Shown: positions 21,531 to 32,724 of the stretch, in pieces | Position numbering within the stretch: position 1 is the first letter of the stretch | Layout: the number at the start of each line of letters is the position of its first letter | NCBI RefSeq assembly: GCF_003589595.1 | Contig: NW_020653852.1 | Span: 6,115,427-6,179,426 of the forward strand | DNA: 64,000 nt | Direction: 5' to 3' | From: Hyposmocoma kahamanoa | Taxonomy: Eukaryota > Arthropoda > Insecta > Lepidoptera > Cosmopterigidae | Notes under the pieces: model-generated | The model's input: the letters and a program-made list of their open reading frames with translations, nothing else | Told to the model about the DNA's origin: nothing | Databases searched by the model: none | Position numbers and translations under genes: made by a program

Positions 21531-22039
21531 CCGATGTCGATTAACCGTAAACGATTGTTAACGTTTTATTCTTTTCAGTTTGTACAACAAGGCAAAGTTT
21601 GAAGTCGGTTCCATTTTTCGGATTTAAATGACGTATGTCATTGTAAATTGACGTGTATAATTGGAATGTTCCTTGGTAAATAATCTCAGTACAGAGTACT
21701 ACAAAACCGACCTCAAATGTTAGTGGCATAAAAATATTATATTTAAAACAAATATTATAAATAAAAGTAAAACTCATATTTTACAAATAAACTGACTTAT
21801 CTAAAAACCTACTCTCGCTTTTCGCTGTCAACACAATGATGCTAGCTTTCTTTTTACAAAAATCGGCTTAAACGTTTTCCTAAACGATTTAAAGTAAGAG
21901 ATGGTAAGAGAAAGTAAGAGATTTTAAGTAAGCTTCAAACTAAAAAACGTTATAGCGAAAACTGCTTTTATAAGCACGCTTATTTAATAAAAATACGATG
22001 CAAAGTTTAAAATTTATAAGCAGCTCTTCTCATTTCTGA
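21531..22039. other. Unassigned; stray family D-like ends
   Basis: Two D-like tips occur, at about 21599 ('tttgaagtcggttcc') and 21690-21715 ('ctacaaaaccgacctcaaa'). The second is preceded by 'aataatctcagtacagagta', a flank also seen before the D copy at 37508. No gene is visible. Confidence 0.5.
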
Positions 22040-22200
22040 CTATCAGTACTATAGCAACGGATTTGACTCTGGGGCACTACCCAGAACACCCAGACTAGTA
22101 CTAATTTAGAAAAGTACGTTTCTCAAATTGGTTCTACCGAGAATCGAACCTCTTCACCCAGCGCCCATAGTGCCACCGAATCCGTATTTGAAACTTTTAT
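22040..22200 (-). repeat. tRNA-derived SINE family E copy
   Basis: In reverse, the B-box-like 'gagaatcgaacc' belongs to a tRNA-like head. The body 'actacccagaacacccagac' and 'actaatttagaaaa' matches the copy at 47665-47845. Confidence 0.7.
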
Positions 22201-22259
22201 GTAACCAAGTTATTATTATATCTAATCATAAATTATACAAAGGTCGTATAACACAAGGA

Positions 22260-22372
22260 TTTTTTTTATAATATCAAATGACGGGACGACCAAAACGTGT
22301 GCCTGATGGTAAGCAACACGCCTGTCCAGAACAGTTGTAGTGCCACTCAGAGCTTTAAATCGCAAAGATCTT
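22260..22372 (-). repeat. SINE family A, 3' third only
   Basis: The A-run end, 'aaatgacgggacgacc' and 'actcagagctttaaatcgca' are present. The match ends abruptly after 'aaagatctt'. Confidence 0.85.
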
Positions 22373-22847
22373 CACTACAAAAACCACAGATATGCTAAAT
22401 TTGTATTAAATTAACCTCAGCTACGTCACACAGCATATCGAAGCTTGTTTTGTTATTATTATTTTCAAGACGTATAAGACGCGTAGGCTTCAAACTCAAA
22501 TACTTTATAAATACATTGTTTCAATTACATTTATCTACTTAGTTTTTTACTATGCTATTTGGAGCTCTGTCCTTAAGAACATTTGAACAAAAAATGTTGA
22601 ACTGATCAGAACAGTCAAACGTGTTTCTGTTTTTAGTGTTAATAGTGGAACTAATTTCCAGTAAGACATATATTTCCTGTACGTTTAAACATATGGACTT
22701 TATATAATTAGGTATGATAAATAGATTCGATAAAGATCTTCATAAGCTAAGGTTGGCACTAGGTATGTTGTTTAGCATACTATGTATATATAGCGTTAGG
22801 TTTTAGCGAATGTTGTATATACGAATTAAAACTATTTCTTTCGGATC
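22373..22847. other. Unassigned AT-rich sequence
   Basis: No gene or recognised repeat is visible. Confidence 0.5.
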
Positions 22848-23030
22848 GGAAGAGTTCGTCCAAGGAAGTACTGCCGCCTTGCCTATTTCTGCCGCCAAGT
22901 AATAATGTGAACGTTATTGCGTTCCGGTTCTGAAGGGAAAGGGTACTGGTGTAATTACAGGCACATGGAATTTGTCAAGTTATGTCTCAGGCTGACCGGC
23001 GCAGTGCCAGTGCCCCTCAAGTCTTTGTGG
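22848..23030 (+). repeat. SINE family A, truncated both ends
   Basis: The stretch runs from 'agagttcgtccaaggaagta' to 'cctcaagtctttgtggtcc' and stops mid-element, directly before a SINE B fragment. Confidence 0.85.
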
Positions 23031-23045
23031 TCCAGAAATAAATAC

Positions 23046-23160
23046 TTTACAGCGTCTAGCACGGTTTGTTAGAAGACGTTGGTTCGAATCCAGCCGGATC
23101 GAAGGAATTTTTTCTAAGTGTTCGATATTTATATTCAATAAACCAAAATACTTTATTATT
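23046..23160 (+). repeat. SINE family B, 5'-truncated
   Basis: It begins inside the tRNA-like head ('agcgtctagcacggtttgtt'), keeps the B-box GGTTCGAATCC, and continues with 'aattttttctaagtgttcga' before breaking off. Confidence 0.8.
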
Positions 23161-23161
23161 A

Positions 23162-23275
23162 TTGAATTCCGAAAACTCAGAGGTGCAAGCCCGGTTTCAA
23201 ACCCACGCCCTCTGCTTGAGAGACGGCGGGTCAAACATTTACGCTACCACGACTTTCGTTTGTAGTAACATAAAC
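23162..23275 (-). repeat. tRNA-derived SINE family P head
   Basis: In reverse, 'gccgtctctcaagcagaggg' and 'gtgggtttgaaacc' followed by 'tctgagttttcggaat' match the head of the copy at 27966. Confidence 0.7.
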
Positions 23276-23642
23276 TTTATTATTTTACTTTATTTTATTT
23301 CTGAACTACAATTAGATAATTTCTTAAAAACATCATTAAATAATAATCAATGGGGATTTGTAAACAATTAGAAGTTCTGGTTTTCGAACGCTAAATTACG
23401 GACATGGTTTTGCCGAAAGTTGTTCTTACGCAATATTTGTGAGGTCAAAATTAATTAATTGCGCGCATCATTGACGTAATTGGATAAATTCTAATAGCTC
23501 TAGCGTGTAGGTGACTTTGAAATTTCGCATGTAAATGGAATTTAGAACGAATTTAAAGAAAAGCGACCGATGACATTGGTAGCCCACTGATTTGCGCTAT
23601 GAGTCACGGGTTCTATTCACGGTAAAAACAATTAGAGAATTT
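23276..23642. other. Unassigned; one B-box-like motif
   Basis: At about 23571-23622, 'cgatgacattggtagccca' and 'gggttctattcac' look like a decayed tRNA-like SINE head. Otherwise there is nothing. Confidence 0.45.
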
Positions 23643-23768
23643 TAGTAGAGCTCCTTTTGTCCAAGGAACTATTCTCGCTTACTTATTTTTGCCGCCAAAC
23701 AGTAATGTCAGCATTACTACGTTCCAGTTTTGAAGGGTAAGGGTGCTGGTGAAATGACAGGCGTATGG
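23643..23768 (+). repeat. SINE family A, 5' half
   Basis: The copy starts 'tagtagagctccttttgtcc' and ends after 'ggtgaaatgacaggcgtatg', where MITE F begins. Confidence 0.85.
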
Positions 23769-23884
23769 TACAGCCAAGAACACCTCAAGCTTGACACTTT
23801 GTACTTTGGACCGTTCTTATCGTAAGCGGCATAGTGTTGGATTTAAATCTTAAGTGTCAAGCTTGACGTGCTCTTAACCCTGTA
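23769..23884 (-). mobile_element. MITE family F, complete copy
   Basis: It is a 116-bp element with inverted ends 'tacagccaagaacacctcaa' and 'cttgacgtgctcttaaccct'. The centre 'ccgttcttatcgtaagcggc' is the inverse of the copy at 4796. Confidence 0.85.
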
Positions 23885-24102
23885 TCCATAGTAAGTGTAA
23901 ATGTAAATGTAAGCCGTATTCCGCCACGCTGGCTCAATGCGGATTGCAGACTTCACACTGCCCTGAAAAATTTTTTAAAAAGGCGCTTTCGTCCTTTCTA
24001 TGAAACACCGACGATGTACAGTTGTAGTATCTAGGAACTACGATGCCACAGGCAAACGGATAAGTGCTTCAAACTACAATCTGGCGGAGCAGCCTTCTCT
24101 TT

Positions 24103-24463
24103 TTTAACCGACTTAAAAAAAGGAGGGGGTTCAATTCAACTGCCTCCGTGGCTAAACGGTTACCATGCCGGACTGCCACGCAGAGGTCCCAGGTTCGATT
24201 CCCGGGCTGGAAGAAATAGTTGTATGACCGACAATTATTTCTCTCGTGAGTTTGGGTGTAATTTGTGGTTGTCTATGTTTGTGTCCATGGCACCCGCGAC
24301 ACAGGGTTTCCCTAGTGCGGGGCTATGTTGAGTGTGAGCGTTATTTAAAAAAAAAACTGTATGTTTTTTATGCGTATGTTACGCGATAACTCCGGGATTT
24401 GTCTCTCCGGGATCTAAGGGTGGCAAACCAGGGAATTAATGACTTTTGAGGTCGGTTTTTTTA
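24103..24463 (-). mobile_element. MITE family D interrupted by a SINE C
   Basis: The outer parts 24103-24136 ('aaccgacttaaaaaaaggag') and about 24351-24463 ('tatgttacgcgataactccg' to 'acttttgaggtcggtttttt') are one family D element in reverse. A complete SINE C sits between them. The internal 'accgattttgatgattc' block of family D is also missing. Confidence 0.85.
24137..24350 (+). repeat. SINE family C nested in MITE D
   Basis: The copy has the complete head (B-box GGTTCGATTCC), the body and an A-rich tail. AACTG lies both at its left edge and just after its A-run, a possible 5-bp target duplication. However, family C normally begins with 'aactgcc', so the duplication is ambiguous. Confidence 0.9.
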
Positions 24464-24824
24464 GTAATGTTTTATTTTGCGTCTGTGGTTACAAATACAA
24501 TGTCAAAGGACAATATGATCGTCACTAATATTAATAATGTACTATAATGCTTTAAGGTGGAACCAATGTAGTCATCGCACTATAAATAAATAAACATCAT
24601 CAATAATCAAATCGGTAGATCTCACGGCAAAGCTGTTGATCTTGAATTTATTTATGCAATTTTGTTCGTTACGCGTACCGTAATTATGCGTTATGCAAGC
24701 CACTCACACGCAGACATCGTTTCGTATTACTTTGTCTGTTATAGCACAATATCGGCTGTTATAGTTCTTTAGTACAGATCTTTATTCGTATTGTTAATAA
24801 TTTTAAAATTTATTTTATTTCGAC
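24464..24824. other. Unassigned AT-rich sequence
   Basis: No gene or recognised repeat is visible. Confidence 0.5.
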
Positions 24825-24905
24825 GACCTCGGTGACCTGACGGTTTATTAACGCTGAGGTCCCGGGTTCGATTCCTAGTAGAACCAATTTGGCAATGAAC
24901 TTTTC
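24825..24905 (+). repeat. SINE family E head
   Basis: The tRNA-like 'gacctcggtgacctgacggt' and a perfect B-box 'gggttcgattcc' are followed by 'gtagaaccaatttgg', the start of the family E body. Confidence 0.65.
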
Positions 24906-25498
24906 GACGACGAACTTGTCGAGTACTATACATGTATATATTTTCACTACTCATACTCTTAAAGTTCGTATGTAGGCTGCATAAAATAGGATTTTATGCT
25001 CTAGTGCATAAAATAAAGTCGTCGTTTAAGACCGAGGCAATGACGCCTGCGCCAACAGCCACGCACACTAGAACTTTATAAAAAGTTTTATTTTTATAAT
25101 CCGTGTTATATTACAAAAATAAAAAGTAGGCAATAGTAATTCTCATAAGTTGTAAGAAATAGAAATGCATAAAAAATAAAAGCTTGTAAAATGTAACTGA
25201 GCACTGTGTAGTCCAACCTGAGTCACTTGTAGAAAAAAAAGTTACTTTGGCAGGATTGTTGTAATTTTACATTCAATTTTAATTAAATAATCGTTTATTT
25301 GTAATACTGCTGTTTAATTTCCTCGCAATCGAAGTGAAAAGCAAAGTGTATAATAATTCGTTCCTAAAACCCTTTTTACCCTCGACTTAAGTATCCACAC
25401 TCGCCTGCGGCTCGGGTGGATATACTCGTCTCGGGTAAAATGACGCGTTTGCAATGCACTTGTTGTGCAATCTACTATTATTTATTGTATATATTTAA
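24906..25498. other. Unassigned; CpG-rich patch
   Basis: 25385-25445 contains a CpG-rich near-palindrome ('ccacactcgcctgcggctcg') similar in style to repeat O. No gene is visible. Confidence 0.45.
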
Positions 25499-25708
25499 TA
25501 ATAATAATAACAACGCACACACTCAGCATAGTCCCGCACTAGGGAAACACTGTGTCGCGGGTGCCATGGACACACACATAGACAACCACAAATTACACCC
25601 AAAGTCTCTAGAGAAATAAATGTAGGCCATACAAATATTTCTCCCAGCCCGGGAATCGAACCTGGGACCTCTGCGTGGCAGTCCGGCATGGTAGCCGTTG
25701 GGAGACAG
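25499..25708 (-). repeat. SINE family C, full-length copy
   Basis: In reverse it runs from the (AAT)n tail through 'ccatggacacacacatagac' to the head with the inverted B-box 'ggaatcgaacc'. Only the first few head bases are degraded. Confidence 0.9.
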
Positions 25709-26023
25709 TGTATATATATACATAGACTCATCCCAAGAACAGAGTCCGATGTGATTATACAACGAAAAGAGGATAAATATATAATATTGTTATTCAAAAA
25801 ACGGCCTAGCCATAGGTGTTTTCAGAATTTTATGTATTATTTCGTTTGGGATATATAAAATCGATCAACGGTCGATCTAATATCCACAGCTAAGAACAGC
25901 GAACAAAATATACAATGTCCTGAGAATAAGCAGTCTTGCACATATGTCTTTGTTCTACGGAGAGACTACGGATATTTGACAGTATTTTGTTTCGGATAGA
26001 TGTCGGACGGAAAACGGGACTAG
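25709..26023. other. Unassigned sequence
   Basis: The segment 'tcggatagatgtcggacgga' at about 25992 also occurs, slightly changed, near 44638. Nothing else is recognised. Confidence 0.45.
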
Positions 26024-26140
26024 TTCCCCTGATCTGCGTTTTCTGCGAAGTGCCCCAAAGTGAATATTGTCGCTCTGGAATTCACAGTACAGGGAATTCC
26101 CTAGCTTGAGACCAGGCAATTGGTGTGGTTGCCTGGCACA
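26024..26140 (+). repeat. SINE family E, body and tail
   Basis: The blocks 'gcgaagtgccccaaagtgaa', 'cagtacagggaattccct' and 'accaggcaattgg' are the family E body (inverse copy at 47665-47845). The tRNA-like head is missing. Confidence 0.65.
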
Positions 26141-26148
26141 TTGTCTGG

Positions 26149-26231
26149 TACAGGGTCGACAGCACGTCAAAGCTGACTCTTAAGATTGAAATCCAACTAT
26201 ATGCCGCTTACGATAAAAACGGTCCAAAGTA
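26149..26231 (+). mobile_element. MITE family F, right end lost
   Basis: The left end 'tacagggtcgacagcacgtc' and the centre 'gccgcttacgataaaaacgg' are present. The right end is replaced at 'aaagtacc' by SINE A sequence. Confidence 0.8.
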
Positions 26232-26590
26232 CCGTTACCCTGAGACATAAGTTGACAAGTCTCATGAGCCAGTAGTTTTACCAGCATCCTTACCCTTCAA
26301 AAACCGACACGCAGTAATGTTAAGATGTTTAAATTAAATATTGTAATGATAAATGTATTCAAAAATATATTTACAAAGAGCAACCCCTAGAGTTTCTTGC
26401 TAATTCTTCTCAAGGGAATCTGCCTTACGAATGAGCAATAGAGTTTAATCAGTATGACTGTAATTTGCTTACCTATGAAATAAAGATTATTTGCCTTGAA
26501 TTTGCTTACACTGCTGCTTGGCGGCAGAAATAGGTAAAGTGGCAGTACTTCCCTACGCGAACTCTTTGACTAGAAGCTCTAGCATAAGAA
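26232..26590 (-). repeat. SINE family A split by repeat G
   Basis: 26232-26320 ('accctgagacataagttgac' to 'acacgcagtaatgt') and 26507-26590 ('ctgcttggcggcagaaatag' onward) are the two parts of one reversed family A copy. About 186 bp of foreign sequence lies between them. Confidence 0.85.
26321..26506 (+). repeat. Repeat G, copy 1, inserted in SINE A
   Basis: The insert holds 'aaagagcaacccctagagtt' and 'tcttgctaattcttctcaag', and ends with an AATAAA-containing 'gaaataaagattattt'. It matches 46635-46765. The 3' position of the polyadenylation-like signal suggests the 3' end of a LINE. Confidence 0.7.
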
Positions 26591-26593
26591 AGT

Positions 26594-26672
26594 TGTCGAC
26601 CAATTTCGTTAACAAAATCTTTAAACATCTCTCCAAGTATCTAAAAGTTGTTATTTTGCAAACATGGCCAAG
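26594..26672 (-). repeat. Family J fragment
   Basis: In reverse, 'tttgcaaaataacaactttt', 'gagagatgtttaaagatttt' and 'aacgaaattggtcgac' follow the family J order. Confidence 0.6.
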
Positions 26673-26857
26673 GGAGCGAAGTAGTTTAAATAACAAAGCC
26701 ACAATCTGTTTGTGGATAGATTTCGAAATGGTTGTTTTGAAAAACAGTTCACTTCTCCGGAATTATGTTTACAAGCATTTGAAACTTGTGTTAACGTGTA
26801 GCTCAAGCTTATAGTGCGAGCCAAAACATAATATTCTACAAATAAACAAATGTAACA

Positions 26858-27098
26858 CACCGAACTCAAGAGCTCGTGGAATTACATCTCTTTGACAAGT
26901 TTTATTGAAATCGGTCACCGGAAAGTGCGCGAAACCGAATTCATCCCCTAGTTTGACACCCTTAGAGGTGTCATCTTTCTTCAAATTTAAATGGGACCAA
27001 TGGTGAGGTACCCCTCTTTCAACAAAAAAAGAATCATCAAACTCGGTTCACAAATCGCGTAACAAACATACAAAAAAACAAATTGTTGTAATTGAGTG
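26858..27098 (+). mobile_element. MITE family D, nearly complete
   Basis: The copy runs from 'accgaactcaagagctcgtg' through 'attgaaatcggtcaccggaa' and 'atcaaactcggttcacaaat' to 'aattgttgtaattgagt'. The terminal 'gaagtcggtt' is missing. Confidence 0.85.
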
Positions 27099-27965
27099 GA
27101 AATATCAATGTACTAAATAATGTGTGCTTTTCAAATTATTCACTTGCATCGTATTATATAAAATATATTCAGGCTAGCAGGTGTCCGCGATTTCATCTCC
27201 ATAGAATAGCCCATAGAGTAGCCTACCAAATTTTCATAGTTTTATTGATTCTCCATACAAACTTTTTCCTAGGTGCTATCGGTATAGAGTTATCTATAAC
27301 AAAATTCAGCAATATTAGATCCAGCGGTTCGGGCGTAAAAAACCTAATAGACAAAGGTACTGTCGCGTTTATAATGTTAAATTGGATGGTACCTTCTTAA
27401 TTTATCATAAGGAATTATGTTACAATAAGCCAAAGTCCATTGAACTTACCAGATTTGAACATAAGCTTTTATTTTTTTTTGCGTTTATTTATTTGCACTT
27501 GACCTTTTTTTAGATTTTTTTTGGACAATAAATAATTCATTTTGGATTTTTTTATGCAACACTCGAGATCCTTACGAAGGAGATATATTCAACTCGTGAT
27601 GATATATGTGCGTATCTTCTTATGAAATCTTGACAACGTGCGAATAATAAAATTAGAATCATAACATCATCGTGTCTTGTAATAAAAAACTTACTGAATC
27701 ACTCATAGTTTAAGGACGTTCATAAATTATTATTTTTTTACACCATTATTATTTTTATTCAAGCTATTCAAGTTTAAAAGTTAATTGCCACAATAATTAA
27801 ATAATCCGTTTTTTTTATTCGCACAAAACTGCTCCAACTTATTGTATAAATAAATCAACAGCCTTATTTGCTGGCAAAGCAATGCTCCCGCCAAGAAGAT
27901 CGAAAACTCTTCGTCTTTTTTTCGCGATCACATTTATCAACTTGTATAACTCAAAATTCAAGTCC
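27099..27965. other. Unassigned AT-rich sequence
   Basis: Short frames at 27092-27400 look random. No gene or known repeat is supported. Confidence 0.45.
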
Positions 27966-28262
27966 AAAAAAGGACATAGTAGCTTAATTGGCTTGACCTA
28001 CCATCTCTCAAGCAGAGATCGTGGGTTCGAATCCAATCTCGCACTTCTGAGTTTTTCGGAATGCACATCGAAAATAGTTTACAACCCTCGAAAAACGTGT
28101 GAAATCTTGTATAATCTTGTCTTAATAACCCTGACAATCGTTCTGATGGCTATATACGGCGTCATTTAAGATCGTTAAAGACATTTATATTTACAGAATT
28201 CTGACGAATCTATTAGTACCTTTCTATAATAGTTTTATATAGATAAAAACCACACGCGTGAA
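27966..28262 (+). repeat. tRNA-derived SINE family P, longest copy
   Basis: The head 'tagcttaattggcttgacct' with the B-box 'gggttcgaatcc' is followed by 'ttctgagtttttcggaat'. The body ends in 'ctttctataatagttttata'. The body from about 28120 is repeated in reverse at 29240-29385. Confidence 0.75.
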
Positions 28263-28275
28263 CCCGACACTGGTG

Positions 28276-28362
28276 GTCTAGCGTGTTGAAAAATTTTTGG
28301 TAAGGAGGAGAGGAGACCCATGTCCAACAGTGGGACGTATAAATGGGCTGATGATGATAACT
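28276..28362 (+). pseudogene. RTE-type LINE 3' tip
   Basis: A short frame reads GGEETHVQQWDV and a stop, followed by 'gggctgatgatgataa'. It is the last dozen codons and the TGATGA tail of an RTE-class LINE, comparable with 8968-9072 and 55013-55195. Confidence 0.7.
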
Positions 28363-29239
28363 TAAAGTTCGTAATTTCAGACTTCTTCAATAAAATCGCC
28401 TACAGTAAATACTTTCATACAAATATACAATATTTTCTCGGAGTACCACACGTCTTCAAACAATCTTCTTGGCTCGCAGTGACATTTAAAAAAGTAACCT
28501 TCCGCTGCGTATTGTTAAACAGACAAACCAATCACAGTTCACACAATTACAATATCAAAACCTACTTTATTGAATCTATAATATTACTTTATTATACCTA
28601 TAGGAAGTGCAATAGAAAACCACTAGTTAGCTTCACTTCCGCTAAAATTACGTTAAAATTGTTACATAATGTTTGTCGATATACTTTGTGATATATGCGG
28701 AAACGGATGAGCATTTTGTAGTGTTGTCACTTTAGTTAAAACACACATAAACGTCATAATAAAAATATGTAGAAAAACCTTATTGCGCTTATATTAAGTA
28801 AGCGCAAACTTAAAAAGGACTTAGCTTCGGCTTGATGGAAAAAACTATTTAGATTTCAAAAACTGAAGACCTGGGTTCGACGATTTAACATGGAATTAAA
28901 ACTAAAGACTAGGCTTTGCGGTCCAGACAGTCTTTGCCTTGATGAAGGTATGTTTAAAAAAAGTCAGAAAATTAAAGTATTGAAGAAAAATTATCATTTA
29001 AGATCTGACAGTATGGTCAATTAGACGCCTTAGCCTGTCCCGAAAGACGAAAAATGTTATGATTATTATCTATGGTTTATCGATGGTTATCTATGGTTTT
29101 TGTTAAGGAAAAATCGAAATAACGGAACTGCCTATTTTTATCCTGTTAGTCCACAAATCTCGGCCAAGAGAAACCTTGGAGAGTTGAAAACATAAACTGC
29201 TACCAGAAATTGTTTAATCAGTGTCGGGTGACCATGAAC
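28363..29239. other. Unassigned AT-rich sequence
   Basis: An open stretch at 28320-28691 starts inside the RTE tip and shows no recognisable domain. I do not call it a gene. Confidence 0.45.
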
Positions 29240-29385
29240 TTTTAGGTTTAAGATTTTTTATGTATATAAAACTATTATAGAAAGGTACTAATAGATTCAT
29301 TAGAATTCTGTAAATATAAATAAATGTTTTTATAGATCTTAAATGACGCCATATATAGAATGATTGTCAGGGCTATTATCTGTAA
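29240..29385 (-). repeat. SINE family P, 5'-truncated copy
   Basis: The reverse complement aligns with 28120-28255 at high identity over about 130 bp ('aaactattatagaaaggtac', 'cttaaatgacgcc'). The tRNA-like head is absent. Confidence 0.75.
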
Positions 29386-29882
29386 TTGACACGATACTTC
29401 GCCGCATGCTGCAATGAACTTTTATTGAAGTCATTAATATATCTGATGAAAAGACAATACAAGTGCATGTGTTTTACGACATCGGTTGCCCCACGGTTTG
29501 CCCTTTGGGCGCTAGATGAGAAAATGTAACAATTTTTGTGAAACTAAGTAACAATTTTTCAAAACGATTATGTTCCTCGTTTGACTTGGTTTCTGTTGAA
29601 TAGAGCAGGAAGTATGTATAAAAGAGCAGCTATATACCCCTGAATTTTTGCTTTTGTGGCTGTCATAGTGGCTAAATAGCTGCCTATTTACATACATATC
29701 TCCTAGCACAAGTATATATTTAAAAGTAACTAAGTTACGGTAAATAAACATTTTTATTTATATTATTTATATTTATGTGCTCCGTAATTATGACTTAAAA
29801 ATATGCTTTAATTAATAAACAAAAATAAATTAAATAAGAAAAGTATTATATAGTTTTAAATAATAAATGATTAAATTGTGAA
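29386..29882. other. Unassigned AT-rich sequence
   Basis: No gene or recognised repeat is visible. Confidence 0.5.
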
Positions 29883-30050
29883 ATGGTGAAATTACAGTCA
29901 TATGGGACTTGTCCACTTATGTCTCAGGAGACGGGCGCAGTGGTAGTGCCCCTCAGATCTTTGCGATTTAAAGCTCTGAGTGGAACTGCAACTGTTATGG
30001 ACAGGCGTGTAGCTTACCATCCAGCGCACAACTAGTTTGTCCCGTCACCA
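29883..30050 (+). repeat. SINE family A, 3' half
   Basis: The copy starts at 'ggtgaaattacagtcatatg' and runs to 'ctagtttgtcccgtcac'. The 5' half is absent. Confidence 0.85.
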
Positions 30051-30843
30051 TTTCTAAAAAAGTAAACAAATAAAATTAAAAGAAGATGGTATCTATGTAC
30101 ATAATGGTATTTACATCTTTTCGAAACTACACATTTCTAGGTTTTTTGTCATCAATTTGTAGAATTTCGGTTGAAATATAATGTTCCTTTTGTCCTTTAA
30201 TTAATAGAAACCCGAAAATTTGTGCATTTCCTTAGAAGTACGCAAAATTCAACTTTTCTTGTCCCTTTTTGTCTCGACTACAAAAGCTAAGTTTTTGCAG
30301 GGAAATAATGCTTTTTCATGTTTTTATGATACGAGTAGAACCAATTACAAAATGATATTGATAACCCAGAAACAAAAATAGTGTTACCTCGTGTTATTAT
30401 TAAGTGTCTGCACTAGCCTACAAGACGAGAATTTCTAGTATAATGTACTTTTAAGTATACAAATTTTTATTCACATTCTTCCCTTTGCTGACTAGGGGAT
30501 TGAGTTTCACTATTGAAGTCTATAGAGACAGTACAGTTGTACATATGTAGTTATATTTGTGTAATTTAGAAGAACGAGTTATGTTTGACGTCATTCTTAT
30601 AATTAGTAAGTGGGTTAATTTATTTATAAACGGAATGTTACGTTGTGTTCAATTATTGTTACTATTTTTATCTATAAGTGCTCTACGATAGATAACACGA
30701 CGTAATTAGTGTATTTTTTTTCATTTGAAAAGTAGCTGCTCGTGTTTATGATTGACATACTACATATTCCTATCGGTATATGTCTTCACTTGACGTGTAT
30801 TATATATTCTGTCAATAAATTATAGATCGTAACGAGAATACCT
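30051..30843. other. Unassigned AT-rich sequence
   Basis: No gene or recognised repeat is visible. Confidence 0.5.
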
Positions 30844-31063
30844 GTAGCAGTAAAGCTCCTTGTGAGAGAGTTCGACTAGATACTCCTATCTAATCTAATG
30901 TGAGCATTATTGCATTCCGGTTTTTACGGGCACATGTGACTTTACGTCTCAGGCTGCAGTAGCAATGCCCCTCAGATCTTTGCGATTTAAAGTCACGAGT
31001 AGGAGTGTCCCGTAGTACCAAATGCACGTCTTGTTCGTTCCGTCATTTGATATAAAAAAAACC
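30844..31063 (+). repeat. SINE family A, internally deleted
   Basis: Both ends are present ('gcagtaaagctccttgtgag' and 'gtcatttgatataaaaaaaa'). Two internal gaps remove the 'gccgccaag' and 'aagggtgctggtg' regions. Confidence 0.85.
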
Positions 31064-31537
31064 CCGTAATTTGCCGTATATGCATTGATAATACTTGTTT
31101 TGATTTAGATTTCAAAATTAAGAGACTATTCGTTTTCATTAATAAGTGAAATTAAGCATACAGAAGTTCTTTTGAGGTAATTGCCATTAGATTTGGAGCT
31201 AATTTTGTTTAGCTAATCAAGTTTTAGTTTAAAGAAGTTTTAATGTCATCAATGTGCAAATAGGAGAATAAAGTCGTTTAAAATTCCTCTGGAATTATGC
31301 AAATTATTGGCTACAATTATTATTGCGTTAATCTATTTATTTCAAGTTACTTTAGGACAAGTTTGTCATGCAAATGAACACACCTTATCGGAAACAGCGC
31401 GCCTAAGCACATATTTAAGATTTTCTTATGCACGAAGGCCGTATAAAAGTTCTTGACACAAACAAACTTTATTTTTTTAAGTATTTATTTCATTCAGCAT
31501 TGTAGTGTGAAATTAGTTTTAAATCTATGATCTAGTT
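31064..31537. other. Unassigned AT-rich sequence
   Basis: No gene or recognised repeat is visible. Confidence 0.5.
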
Positions 31538-31815
31538 CTTTTTATTATACCAGGTGACGGGACGAACAAGTCATACGCCTGGTGGTAAGCGAGACTCCTG
31601 TCCATAGTAGTTTCATTGCCACCCAGAGCTTTGAATCGCAAAGATCTGAGGGTTCTTGCCACTTCGCCCGTCACATATGCCTGTAATTTCACCGCACCCT
31701 TACCCTTCAAAACGGGAACGCAGTTGTACGCTTACATTACTGCTTGGCGGAAGAAATAGCCAAGGTGACAGTACTTTCCTGGATGGACACTTTCACAAGG
31801 AGCTCTACTGCTATG
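31538..31815 (-). repeat. SINE family A, near full length
   Basis: In reverse it is complete from 'tttttattataccaggtgac' to 'cacaaggagctctactgcta'. It lacks only the 'cctgagacataagttgacaa' segment. Confidence 0.9.
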
Positions 31816-32724
31816 TAATGGATGATATCCTTTGGCATACATAGTCGCACGCATGACAAATTTTCAGATTGTATTCTCTATTTATTATTTAAAATGTGTC
31901 CTGTTGTTTATTGTTTTTACTTATTATTTGTTTTCTCTAACCCTAACCGTGGCGTTGCAATTAATGCTTTCTATTCTATTGACAAGTTATGAAATTACTC
32001 CCAAATGCTGTAACTTATTAATAAATAAATTGAATTATAAACCGCAGTACGCATTAACCATTTTTGTCTGTAAATCAGTAAACCGCATTAACCGAAAGGC
32101 AAGACATTGCATGATATGAAAGAAAAAGATCAGAGCTACATATATCGTAATATTTTAAATTTATAATGCTACCGTAATAGACAATTACATCTCAATTAAG
32201 TGCGGTTTCCTTTGGAATCTATTAGTATTCTAAGAGTTACCTTTTCAAAGTGAGATATTATCAGTAGACATTTTTTTCCCAATTACCAAGGCTCAGTTTT
32301 ATTTTAATAAAAAAACTTAAAAGAGCAGTGCATTAGATTCTCGATACGCCTCGTAATTACAAGGTTGTAAGATGTTGGTTCCACAGGATTTGATTTGATA
32401 GCTTTATACCAATTGAGCAATGTGAAGAGATGTTTGTTGTTTAGGTTTTCGATACGAAACAAATAAAATACAAAAATAATAATATGCCAAAAAATTTGTG
32501 TCACTGGATTTTTTTTTAAAACTACTTATCGTCACATTGTCTGTCTGTATGTTAGCGAGGTATGGAGAATTAAATTAAATTTATATGGCATTGGATAAAA
32601 AGATGTGCGGAGAGCACGTGTAAAAATGTATCACATTTAACGAAATAAGTTAATTTGATGAATGTTACCTAGTTTTGTTTAGTTTTTTTCGGGAACTTTC
32701 ACTGGGTGAAATATAATTTTATCA
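31816..32724. other. Unassigned AT-rich sequence
   Basis: The open stretch 31832-32119 has no recognisable domain. An isolated 'taaccctaacc' at about 31937 is too short to be telomeric. Confidence 0.45.

Noticed and set aside
28320..28691. 123-codon open frame
   Set aside because: It begins inside an RTE 3' tip and runs through AT-rich sequence. It has no domain, signal peptide or splice context.
31525..31710. Recurring frame around SLRFKALSGTATVMDRR in many places (53640-53885, 57361-57702 and others)
   Set aside because: This is the sense-strand reading of SINE family A. It is broken differently in each copy, with no sign of selection.
31937..31948. Telomere-like 'taaccctaacc'
   Set aside because: It is a single short occurrence. 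Insect telomeres use TTAGG, and there is no array.
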